Shown here: positions 8,608 through 16,917 of the stretch, one piece after another
Numbering within the stretch: the first letter of the stretch is position 1
Layout: every line of letters begins with the position of its first letter
Assembly (NCBI GenBank): GCA_963747345.1
Contig: CAVVFA010000036.1
Location: 62,001 to 126,000, forward strand
Length of the DNA: 64,000 nt
Source: GCA-2746795 sp963747345
GTDB lineage: Bacteria > Chloroflexota > Anaerolineae > Promineifilales > Promineifilaceae
Reading direction: 5' to 3'
The notes under the pieces: generated by a model
The model's input: only the letters and a program-made list of their open reading frames with translations
Databases searched by the model: none
Told to the model about the DNA's origin: nothing
Program-made: the position numbers and the translations under genes

Positions 8608-9358
8608 GGCGCAAGAAAGAGTCAAACTAGCAAGACGGTTAGCCCGTAAATTGTGGCAAGCACCCATAGCAGAAGACGAAACGGCCGTTACCACCTATGC
8701 CCGTATCCAACAAAAACTCGGTCCCCAGATTGCTCGTCTGCCGGCTGGAAAAGCGTATACCAACATCGACATCCCCTCCGTCACTGCGCCCTTCCTGCCC
8801 GGTTTGCAATCCCTCTACAAAGAAGCAGACAACATCGTCATGGTTCTAGCCCACCTCTCACCGCAAGACATTCAGCGGACAGCGTGGGAGCAGATGACAG
8901 ACCGCCTTACCGCAGAATGTAGCGGACTCGTCTTAACCACAGCCGCCCAGCTTTGCATAAGCCTCGTCTACGATACGCCAATCGATCTAAAAACACAGCG
9001 TTTCCAATACAATTGGGGCATCAACCACATCGCCAAACTACAAAGCTCCAAACGGCAAATGATGCGCCAAGCGGCGATAGCAGCCACATTTATTGAAATC
9101 GACTCCCTGCCCCACGCCTTGCTCACCCAAGACGACCAACACCTCCACACCATCATCCACGACTTCCAAAACAAATTGCTCAATATCCAGTTAACCCATG
9201 AGCTGCTCTGTCGATTTGGCGATGTCGAACGATTTACCCCACCAGAACCATTGCCCGACCGATCACTCCCCTCAACAGAACGACTACAAGGCATCTTCAA
9301 CCAATTGCGCTGGTGGTCTGAATTCTACACCGAACAAATGCGCAATTCAGAAAATTGA
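8594..9358 (+). CDS. Hypothetical protein, partner of the nucleotidyltransferase
   Basis: A 254-residue soluble protein I do not recognise. It has no signal peptide or membrane segment and looks mostly alpha-helical, with a basic N-terminus (residues 1-25) and a Gln/Leu-rich C-terminal half. The start overlaps the end of the nucleotidyltransferase gene by 14 bases, so translation is probably coupled. I looked for the R-x4-6-H motif of HEPN ribonucleases, which commonly pair with MNT proteins, and did not find it. Function unknown. Confidence 0.65.
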   Translation: MKPDKAQERVKLARRLARKLWQAPIAEDETAVTTYARIQQKLGPQIARLPAGKAYTNIDIPSVTAPFLPGLQSLYKEADNIVMVLAHLSPQDIQRTAWEQMTDRLTAECSGLVLTTAAQLCISLVYDTPIDLKTQRFQYNWGINHIAKLQSSKRQMMRQAAIAATFIEIDSLPHALLTQDDQHLHTIIHDFQNKLLNIQLTHELLCRFGDVERFTPPEPLPDRSLPSTERLQGIFNQLRWWSEFYTEQMRNSEN

Positions 9359-9403
9359 AGCCAGTCGCCCACCTAAAATCGGTCATGCTATCTTAGACAA
9401 CAG

Positions 9404-10495
9404 GTGGCAGCCCCAACCTATTATGTGGCGCTACGACTACTCATTCTTTGCCTAATCCTGCCCCTTTTACTGCCTGCGCCCCCGCTTATCACCCCAGGCT
9501 CGCCCCAAACCGTACACACCGACCATCCCATACTGGGCGTGCATACACGGCTTACAGACGAAGTAGAAGAGTGGAAAGTCAAACGCAGTCTACAAATGGT
9601 GCGGGAAATGGGAGCAGGCTGGATCGTTGAATTTTTCCCTTGGGCCTATTACCACAGCGAAAATGGTGAATTTGCCTGGAGCCATCCTGATATGGTCATC
9701 CGCCATGCCAATGCCCAAGGGCTGCAAGTAATCGCCAGGCTGGGACTCACCCCTGAGTGGGCCAGGCCGCCGGATACCCCGCTCACCTATCTGGATGAAA
9801 ACAGCTATGATGACTTTGCCGTTTATGCGGCCGCCTTTGCCCAGCGCTACCAAGGTCAGGTTGATTATCTCATCATCGGCAATGAACCCAATTTAAGTTA
9901 TGAATGGGGCTACCGGCTCACCACACCACAAGATTACGTTGACTTATTGAAAGTGGTTTATCCGGCCGTCAAAAAAGCGAATCCGGATATGCAAATTCTG
10001 GCTGGTGCCTTAGCCCCAACCATCGAGCCTGAAGGTTCTCCATGGGGACTGAACGATCTTCTTTATTTGCAGGGCATGTATGATGCCGGGGTCGCCCCCT
10101 ATTTTGATGGACTTGCCGTGCATAGTTACGGCCTCACCTTCCCTCCTGAAGCTGAACCTGGGGAAGATTTGTTGAATTTTCGCAGAATAGAATTGCTACG
10201 CGAAATTATGATGGATAATAACGACACTGATAAAAAAATGTATGTTACGGAAACGGGCTGGAACGACCATCCACGATGGACGCGCGGTGTGCGTCCAGGC
10301 CAACGCATCTCGTATACAGTGGATGCGCTGGCGTATGCGGAAGAAAATTGGCCTTATGTGGAGATGATGGGCTTGTGGGCGTTTCGTTTTCCGGCTCCGA
10401 CAAAAAGTTACATGGACTATTATACGCTGGTCACACCTGAGTTTATTGAAAAGCCAATTTACACAGCTTTACAGGAGTACAGTGGTAACAAATGA
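9404..10495 (+). CDS. Secreted GH-A clan glycoside hydrolase-like protein (GH39/GH5-like)
   Basis: Predicted exported (beta/alpha)8-barrel glycosidase of 363 residues. A signal peptide (LRLLILCLILPLLLP, residues about 10-25) is followed by a barrel with the two catalytic glutamates of clan A in their usual places: the acid/base in IIGNEPNLSYEW (about residue 165) and the nucleophile in MYVTETGWND (about residue 283). Start is GTG at 9404 or GTG at 9425; neither has a good ribosome-binding site. The stop overlaps the ATG of the next gene (ATGA, 4 bases), so they form an operon. Substrate unknown. Confidence 0.8.
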   Translation: MAAPTYYVALRLLILCLILPLLLPAPPLITPGSPQTVHTDHPILGVHTRLTDEVEEWKVKRSLQMVREMGAGWIVEFFPWAYYHSENGEFAWSHPDMVIRHANAQGLQVIARLGLTPEWARPPDTPLTYLDENSYDDFAVYAAAFAQRYQGQVDYLIIGNEPNLSYEWGYRLTTPQDYVDLLKVVYPAVKKANPDMQILAGALAPTIEPEGSPWGLNDLLYLQGMYDAGVAPYFDGLAVHSYGLTFPPEAEPGEDLLNFRRIELLREIMMDNNDTDKKMYVTETGWNDHPRWTRGVRPGQRISYTVDALAYAEENWPYVEMMGLWAFRFPAPTKSYMDYYTLVTPEFIEKPIYTALQEYSGNK

Positions 10496-11256
10496 AGCTG
10501 TGTAGTGCGCTCTTACTTCTATGTTTATTGCTGTTAACCGGTTGCAATGACGGCGAGGTTGATACGTGGCAAAAGGTGCAAGAGACTGGCATCCTCAAGG
10601 TTGGCATGGATCCCACATATCCCCCTTTCGAACTATTTACGGGCGATGAATTAGTGGGTATTGATGCGGATTTAGCGCTTGCTTTGGGCGAAACGTTAGG
10701 GGTGGATATTGAGTTTGTCCATTTTGGGTATGATGGTTTGTATGACGCTTTGTTGACAGAACAGGCGGATGTGTTGATTTCGGCACTGGTTATTATGCCG
10801 GAGCGCACCCGAGATTTTGCCTACAGTGAACCGTATTTCAATGCAGGGGAAATTTTGATTGTCAGGCAAGGTGAGGAGGCAGTTGAGGGGATGATGGATC
10901 TAAACGGCCGTTCTCTCGCCGTAGAATTAGGATCACAAGGTCATGTGGTGGCGACTGAGTGGGAAAGAAAGCTGCCTGAGTTGACCATTTTGCCTTATAA
11001 CACACCGGATGAAGCGTTAACGGCCGTTATCACCCAAACAGCCGACGCCGCCCTCATCGACCACATAAGCGGGCGGCTCTTCCTCAAAGAACACCCAGGG
11101 CTAACACGCCTCGATCCACCAGTCACTGTGGAGCCATACGCCATCGTCGTGCGGGCACAGGATGCCGAACTACTCAAACAAATCAACAACAGCCTGAAAC
11201 ACCTGCAAGAGACAGGCAAATTAGACCAAATCATACAAAAATGGCTCAGTCCCTGA
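10492..11256 (+). CDS. Amino-acid-type ABC substrate-binding lipoprotein (SBP family 3)
   Basis: Extracytoplasmic binding lipoprotein of 254 residues. Signal with lipobox LLTGC (Cys at about residue 18), then the family-3 opening GILKVGMDPTYPPFE (about residue 32), and the second-lobe pattern LAVELGSQGHV and ALIDHISGRLFL. The family binds polar amino acids or related small ligands for an ABC importer. No permease or ATPase gene is nearby, so it is an orphan receptor here. Translation is coupled to the glycosidase gene through a 4-base ATGA overlap. Confidence 0.88.
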   Translation: MKLCSALLLLCLLLLTGCNDGEVDTWQKVQETGILKVGMDPTYPPFELFTGDELVGIDADLALALGETLGVDIEFVHFGYDGLYDALLTEQADVLISALVIMPERTRDFAYSEPYFNAGEILIVRQGEEAVEGMMDLNGRSLAVELGSQGHVVATEWERKLPELTILPYNTPDEALTAVITQTADAALIDHISGRLFLKEHPGLTRLDPPVTVEPYAIVVRAQDAELLKQINNSLKHLQETGKLDQIIQKWLSP

Positions 11257-11376
11257 TCAAACCCTGATCAAATTGGTTGTCGATTCTTGAAATATTTGCT
11301 ACTTTTTCGATACACTTCTCGTAATATCATTTGAACAGCAAGGCAAAAAAACCGATTTTTGTGGCTCAATAAATAA

Positions 11377-11658
11377 ATGACCAATTTTTCAATTTCCCGA
11401 CTGTTTGGAATTGCTTTAATCGCAGGTGGCGCAATCGTAGGAATTATCATGCTAATTCTTATGTCCAATTACGCCAGCAACGGCACTTTCACGTCTGCCA
11501 CCGCCACCATGGCTGTGATTGCAGCCTTCCTTTTTTTAGTGCTACCACAAATCGGGCTAGGTGTTTATCTTATTTGGGACAGTATGCAGGAAACGGCCGT
11601 TACAGCCAGCGCCCCACCAAACATTTCCTCACCGAAAAATCCACCGCCCACAAAATAG
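11377..11658 (+). CDS. Small two-pass membrane protein
   Basis: A 93-residue protein with two clear hydrophobic segments (IALIAGGAIVGIIMLILM, residues 12-29, and AVIAAFLFLVLPQIGLGVYL, residues 46-65) and a proline-rich hydrophilic tail. No family recognised. One copy of the AACGGCCGTT palindrome (11592) is read as T-A-V in the tail. It stands ahead of the 181-residue helical protein and the SPFH protein, and may belong to the same membrane-related unit. Confidence 0.6.
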   Translation: MTNFSISRLFGIALIAGGAIVGIIMLILMSNYASNGTFTSATATMAVIAAFLFLVLPQIGLGVYLIWDSMQETAVTASAPPNISSPKNPPPTK

Positions 11659-11771
11659 AAACTGGACAAAAGGTATGTTATACTTTTTTTGTCTTGTCAA
11701 AACATGTCATCAGGTATTCGTCTTAATGCATGTTACACCCACAGCAGTAATCATTTATCAAGGAGATAACG

Positions 11772-12317
11772 ATGAAAGAAAACGTTTCCGATCTGTATGA
11801 TCAGATCACCGGAGAAGATAATGGGTTACAAAATCTACTCCAGAAAATTCCGGGATTAAGCGGCTACATGGAAAAAGGGCAACGCCGCAAAGCCGACCAG
11901 ATTTTACGGGAAACCCTGGGCGCACGTCTTGAACAATCCCGCTTACAGCTCAGTAACGTTCACCAGGAACTTGGCAGAGACATCATATTGGCGATGGACT
12001 ACGCTGAACCACTAGGCCGCGCCGATAATCTCCTGATGGGTCTCATTGGCAAAATCAAAGACGCCCCCGTTGGTTATGCTGGCTTTTTTGATGCCAACAA
12101 AGTCAAAGAAGACGATCTCGCTCGCATTTACGCTTTCGATGAAGGCATGTTCAACCATGCCGCAGAAATTGATGCCAGCATCGCCGCCACTGAAAAAGCA
12201 GTACAAGGCAGTGGTGATGTCAACAGCGCCATCCGCGCCCTCACCACGGACTTGCAAGAAGCAAATCAAGACTTTGCAATGCGCGACGAAGTGATCAAAG
12301 GCGTTCAATCTTTATAA
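11772..12317 (+). CDS. Hypothetical helical protein upstream of the SPFH gene
   Basis: A 181-residue soluble, predominantly helical protein with no signal peptide. Start ATG 11772 is supported by AAGGAG seven bases upstream. The C-terminal half (residues about 130-175) has a coiled-coil-like pattern. It is encoded 61 bases upstream of the SPFH gene in the same direction, and genes of this type often accompany SPFH/YdjI-like proteins, so a role as a partner of the SPFH assembly is possible. I do not recognise the family with confidence. Confidence 0.65.
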   Translation: MKENVSDLYDQITGEDNGLQNLLQKIPGLSGYMEKGQRRKADQILRETLGARLEQSRLQLSNVHQELGRDIILAMDYAEPLGRADNLLMGLIGKIKDAPVGYAGFFDANKVKEDDLARIYAFDEGMFNHAAEIDASIAATEKAVQGSGDVNSAIRALTTDLQEANQDFAMRDEVIKGVQSL

Positions 12318-12378
12318 ACAACAACGTTTGTAGTGATGGCTTTAGTCATCCGTGCTAAAGCAAACAAGGAGAAAACTC

Positions 12379-13435
12379 ATGCCACAAGTATTTGATCGCG
12401 TAGCCATAGACACTTGGCTCAGAGATGAAGTTGTACAAAAATTCCCACGCGGCGGCCTAGGTGACATCAAACTTGGCTCCCAACTCATTGTCAATCCGGG
12501 TGAAACCTGCGTTTTCGTCCGTGGCGGCGAACCAATGGGCACCTTCACCCCAGGACGCTACACACTCACCACCGAAAATATTCCCGTGCTTACAGATTTG
12601 ATTGAACGCGGATTGTTCGGCGGCAAAAATATCTTCACCGCTGACGTCTACTTTGTCAAAACCACCGATTTAACCCTCAAATGGGGGACAGCTAACCCCA
12701 TCATCGTAGAACATCCGCAACGGATGCCAGGGGCAAGCGCGATTGTTGGTAACGGCACTTATGTCACGAAGATTAAAGATCCGTGGCGTTTCCTCAATGC
12801 CCTGGACGCCTTCCGAGAAAGCGTGCGCCAAGAAGAGGTAAAAAACCGTCTTGATCCGATGCTGGGCGTGATGATGCAGGACAAACTTAGTGAACTGGCT
12901 ATCGCCAAGAATTTAGGGCCAGCTCAACTGCAATCCTTCTCTAAAGATATCAACGACCTACTCTTAGGTTTGCTCCAAGAAGAATTTGATGCCATCGGCA
13001 TGACCATTGTGGACTTCAACATTCGTTTGGCGCTGCACCCCAAATCGTTGGAAGTTGTTACCAATATGGGCTACGGCACCAGCTACGTGCAAAAGCAACA
13101 AGCTGATGCGTTTGTTGCCGCCGCCGAAAATCCAGCAGGAGGCAATATGGGTGAAATTGGTATGGGCGCGATGGGCATGGCTGCGATGCAAAATCTACAA
13201 AATCAGCAGCAGCAGACAACCCGTGCAACAACAAGCACCACCGCCACCTGCCCCAGCGGCTCCGGTAGAGAGCGGCACACCCGATGTCATGTCCCCTTCT
13301 CAGGTAGCTCAAATTTTGCAGGTTTCTGAAGAAGATGTGGTGGCCGCTATTACTGCGGGTGACCTCAAAGCACGCAAAATCGGCAGTGCTTATCGCATTA
13401 GCAAAGCTAATTTGGATGAGTTCCTGGCTGGTTAA
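12379..13435 (+). CDS. SPFH/YdjI-like protein with C-terminal excisionase-type HTH (single frameshift)
   Basis: Membrane-microdomain-type scaffold protein of about 351 residues once one base is corrected. The ATG at 12379 follows AAGGAG. Residues about 1-255 are the SPFH/virion-core-like region (IVNPGETCVFVRGGEP; YTLTTENIPVL; TIVDFNIRLALHPKSLEVV). A Gly/Met- and Gln-rich linker follows, then a Pro-rich stretch, then a MerR/excisionase-like helix-turn-helix (MSPSQVAQILQVSEEDVVAA, ending ISKANLDEFLAG). The frames change at about 13216: an extra A after four CAG codons throws translation off, and the HTH continues in the next frame to 13435. This looks like a sequencing insertion or slippage in the Gln repeat. 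Usual relatives end in a zinc ribbon or SHOCT domain, so the HTH tail is unusual. Confidence 0.8.
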
Positions 13436-13460
13436 AGCGTAGTAGTCTAAATACAAACAA

Positions 13461-13498
13461 AAAAGGTTCGGAGCCATTACGGTTCCGAACCTTTTTTT
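13461..13498. terminator. Bidirectional rho-independent terminator
   Basis: Twelve-base arms AAAAGGTTCGGA (13461-13472) and TCCGAACCTTTT (13484-13495) with an A-tract on the left and T-tract on the right, between the converging SPFH gene and the large modular gene. It can stop transcription from both sides. Confidence 0.88.
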
Positions 13499-13523
13499 AT
13501 GGATAACGACTACTAGCTGTCGA

Positions 13524-16500
13524 TTACAGCTCTCTATTTCGCATTGACCGGAAGGCCGCGTAGACGTGGTCTTTGCGATTGCCATCGGTTTTGATGACAC
13601 CTGCATTCCGCATCAAATCAGACCAGGCGAACCAGATTAAATTCTCCACAAGATCCGTACTTCGTTCGCCAACATATTTATAAACATCCTTCATGTATTC
13701 GCCGATTTCAGCATAATATTGGGAGCCGATTTCATTGTCATCTGCCACCCCAATTTCGGTAATCCAGAATTTATATCCCGGCATCTCACGACGATAAACA
13801 GCAAACGCCTCTTCCAAGGTTCCGTAATGTTCTCCCCAATCAAATGGCGCTTTGGTGGCCCATTTGGTGTATGGATGAATGCCAATGGCGTTTACTGGAA
13901 TCTTCCCGCCTAGCACTGATTCCACCTTTTTGAGGTAGGCACAGGTTGCTTCTGGGCCAGTTGCCATCCCGTTAAAGATGATCGGAGAATTCAGAGATAC
14001 TGAACGGATTGCTTCGGCAACACTTTTGACGATGTGCGCCATTTGCTCAGGTTTTAGATAAACAGAAGCCGGATTGTTCTCCTTGTCCCCTTCATTCCAA
14101 ATCTGGTAGGCGACGCCGTCACCGTAATTCTTGTAATGGTTTGCTATCTCCTTGGCTTTGCTCGCTAGATCAGTTGCGTATCCTTGCCAATCATTGTTCC
14201 CTGACCAGGGTGCTTTCCCCCAAACTGTTTCCTGATTGATAATGATGAGCGATTTAACCCCCATCGCGTTATAGTTTTTGATGATGGGATCGTATTGGTC
14301 ATAGGCTTTGTCCATGTTGCCACGTTCGGACACATTGACGCGAGCATCAAGTTTGAAAACGAAACGCACCCAATTCAACCCTTTGAAATCGTCAGTTTGG
14401 TAGGGATTACTGTGCGGGGCATCGGGATTGATGTTCATGCCATGTTGCAGCAGGGTTGGCGCGGGGACTACTTTGGTAGAAGTGTAGAAGATGGCAGAGA
14501 GGATGGTTTCCCATAACGGCCGTCCTGCCCGACCATACCGTTGCTTCAAGGAGGCTTCTTGCTCTGGCAGCAGCCACGGATCGTTAATCCGATAATCATC
14601 GCCATCTTTCGCTACAATAAGAACCCAATGCTGATCATTGTCAGTGTAGGGTGTATTGCTCGTAAAATCAACCTGTACGGAAACGGGGCGGCCTTCGGCT
14701 AAACTGGCATCGATATGATTCATTGTTGAGGGACTCGATCCCATTTTCCCACCGTAGATGATGTCTTGGTAAACGACTGACAGTGCATTCCATTTGGTCA
14801 TATTAACATCAATGAAGGCTCCCTTGCGCACCATCAAATCACATAATTGGGCGGGTGTAACTGGATAACCGAAAGCATTGGCGGTCATGGTGAAGCAGGT
14901 CATCATGCAGCCCCATTGGCCAATGGTTAGCGATGACCCGGCCATACCCAATCGCTTGTCTGCCCAGCGGGTATCTCGCTGGGAGACGGGTTGTATCAGT
15001 GAATTTCCTGGCTGCCACGGCACTTGAATGCGCACGTAGGTAATTTCGCCAAACACCTCATCTCGGTCATCTTGGAGACGCCAGTCGGCGTAGTGCGTGC
15101 CGGGTGTGGTGGGAGCTACCATGTCGATTGAGACATCAACTTGTTGGCCTGGCTGTGCCACCGGAAGGGAATAGCTGTTTTTCGCCGACATGAGGACACC
15201 ACCGGCAAATTTTATGGTAAATCCAGCGCCCCAAGCGCGTGTACCATTGTTTTCGAGTCGCCATGTCTTGGTGAAGGCAGAGCCGGGTTGGATTACGGTG
15301 TCATCTGGGATGGTGACATCGGCCACAAAGCTACCGCCGGGTTCGCCTGCGGGTTTTGAAACGAGGGCTTCAGCAATGATGCGGGCAAAGAGAATGTCGC
15401 CGAAGAGATTTCCTCTATCATCTTTAAGCCGCCAATCGGTGAAGTGAGTGCCGGGGGCATTAGGGACGGTTAAGGCTACAGAAACTTCTACTTGTTCCCC
15501 TGGTTTGGCGTTGGGGACAGGTTGGTTGGGATTGCTGGTCATCGGTTGCCCATTGATGTGGGCGATTTTGTAATTTTGGTTCCAGGTGGTATTGCCTGTG
15601 TTCTCGACAAGCCAGGTTTTGGTGAATGAAGTACCGGTTGTCATGACTGTATCGTCTGGCACGTTGACATCTCGCAGGTAACGGCCGTTCCGCAAATCGC
15701 CTTCTTTCGGTGGTGACATAGGAGGTGGGCTGGTATCCGGGGTTTGAGGGGCGTCTGGAATCTCAAATGTCGTCGTCAGACTGTAATCCGTGACCGGTTT
15801 AATCAGTTTTTGGACACGGTTGGCGATACCCGCAAATTTAGGGCCTAAATACCAGATAGCAGCCCCAATAATTTCCGGGAACTGGGCATAATATTCGGCA
15901 ACCTCAGCAATATCTTTCATGGCCGCATCAATGCTTACCGGTACCCGCTCATGCGTCCAACCCCATTCCGTCATAATCACTTTGGGGCGTTGGATGCGAT
16001 GTTTATCGCAAGCAGCAAATAGTTTTTCAAAACGGCCGATATGGTCTCCGCGTAAAAACCAAATATTTTGGGATTTAAAACTGTATTCGTGCAAAGATAC
16101 CGACAAGTCATCGGGGTTGGCCTGGCACGATTCCAGATAGCGCAACATGCCATCCGTCTCCCACGCGCCTTCATCTGGTGTGCCAGAGGAGTAGCCAAAG
16201 GCGGAGAATTTGTAGCCATCAGCCAGCGCCATCTGACCAGTGTGATAAGCAAATTCACCAATCCAATTAGCCCAGTTCACTTCTTTCCGAAGCTCGTTAA
16301 TGGTCTCAATCCAGACCAATTTGGGATCTAAATCTGTGGGCAAATGCGCTTTGTGCCATTGCCAATGTTCGGCGGCGGCCGCTTCAGGTTCCTTCTCGTA
16401 GTCGGGTACATCTGGATTTCCCGAAGGAGGGGCGCTGCCCCCATCTTTCACGGAACGACGATAAACGAGCACATGAGGAACCACGCCATTACGTTTACGG

Positions 16501-16655
16501 ACAAGTTCTTGGGCATCAAACAGACCGGTCATTGAATCGGCACATTTAATGACGAATGGCACGTTAGCCGCATCTAGTTTTTTTAGATAATCGCCAATTC
16601 CTGTTGGATTACCACCACTGGCGGTATGAAACCCAATTTTATTGAATGCTTTCAT
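13524..16655 (-). CDS. Giant modular protein: barrel domain, two NBR1-type Ig domains, C39-like peptidase domain, second barrel domain
   Basis: A 1043-residue multidomain protein. Residues about 1-300 form a glycosidase-like barrel with two clan-A-like glutamates (WIETINELRKEVNW; IMTEWGWTHERV). Residues about 325-425 and 440-545 are two NBR1-like Ig modules with the repeated hallmark PDDTVM/I...GTSFTKTWLVENTGNTTW. Residues about 560-715 resemble a C39-family peptidase: Cys in GQWGCMMTCFTM, His in DNDQHWVLIV and Asp in RINDPWL. Residues about 725-1043 form a second barrel with AYQIWNEGDK and FWITEIGV. No signal peptide is visible, which is odd for such an architecture. The ATG at 16655 follows GGAGGAAG. 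Function unknown; cell-wall or polysaccharide processing is an inference. Confidence 0.8.
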   Translation of the reverse strand: MKAFNKIGFHTASGGNPTGIGDYLKKLDAANVPFVIKCADSMTGLFDAQELVRKRNGVVPHVLVYRRSVKDGGSAPPSGNPDVPDYEKEPEAAAAEHWQWHKAHLPTDLDPKLVWIETINELRKEVNWANWIGEFAYHTGQMALADGYKFSAFGYSSGTPDEGAWETDGMLRYLESCQANPDDLSVSLHEYSFKSQNIWFLRGDHIGRFEKLFAACDKHRIQRPKVIMTEWGWTHERVPVSIDAAMKDIAEVAEYYAQFPEIIGAAIWYLGPKFAGIANRVQKLIKPVTDYSLTTTFEIPDAPQTPDTSPPPMSPPKEGDLRNGRYLRDVNVPDDTVMTTGTSFTKTWLVENTGNTTWNQNYKIAHINGQPMTSNPNQPVPNAKPGEQVEVSVALTVPNAPGTHFTDWRLKDDRGNLFGDILFARIIAEALVSKPAGEPGGSFVADVTIPDDTVIQPGSAFTKTWRLENNGTRAWGAGFTIKFAGGVLMSAKNSYSLPVAQPGQQVDVSIDMVAPTTPGTHYADWRLQDDRDEVFGEITYVRIQVPWQPGNSLIQPVSQRDTRWADKRLGMAGSSLTIGQWGCMMTCFTMTANAFGYPVTPAQLCDLMVRKGAFIDVNMTKWNALSVVYQDIIYGGKMGSSPSTMNHIDASLAEGRPVSVQVDFTSNTPYTDNDQHWVLIVAKDGDDYRINDPWLLPEQEASLKQRYGRAGRPLWETILSAIFYTSTKVVPAPTLLQHGMNINPDAPHSNPYQTDDFKGLNWVRFVFKLDARVNVSERGNMDKAYDQYDPIIKNYNAMGVKSLIIINQETVWGKAPWSGNNDWQGYATDLASKAKEIANHYKNYGDGVAYQIWNEGDKENNPASVYLKPEQMAHIVKSVAEAIRSVSLNSPIIFNGMATGPEATCAYLKKVESVLGGKIPVNAIGIHPYTKWATKAPFDWGEHYGTLEEAFAVYRREMPGYKFWITEIGVADDNEIGSQYYAEIGEYMKDVYKYVGERSTDLVENLIWFAWSDLMRNAGVIKTDGNRKDHVYAAFRSMRNREL

Positions 16656-16917
16656 GTACTTCCTCCGGTGTGAGTATGTGATATGACAAGAAACAAAGGG
16701 TAAACGGGGTGTTTACGCAATTTACAGGGTATAGAAATTTAATATCCTTGTCAATGAAAACATGACAAAGATGTTAACAAAATCATTACATTATTCAATT
16801 GCCCTTCCCTTACAACTTGTTACTATTCAATGAGCATTTGCGATTACTTTGAAGTCTTATCAATCCTATAGCCTTAACCTGTTTACGGCTCTACGCTCAC
16901 CACATTTAGGAGGTTAC
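16656..16917. other. Divergent promoter region of the two giant genes
   Basis: About 260 AT-rich bases between divergent genes. The ribosome-binding sites of both genes lie at its ends (GGAGGAAG for the minus gene, AGGAGG at 16909-16914 for the plus gene). I see no strong operator or hairpin. Confidence 0.5.

Noticed and set aside
8161..9358. Classical MNT-HEPN toxin-antitoxin pair
   Set aside because: The partner has no R-x4-6-H motif in a plausible position, so only the architecture is suggestive.
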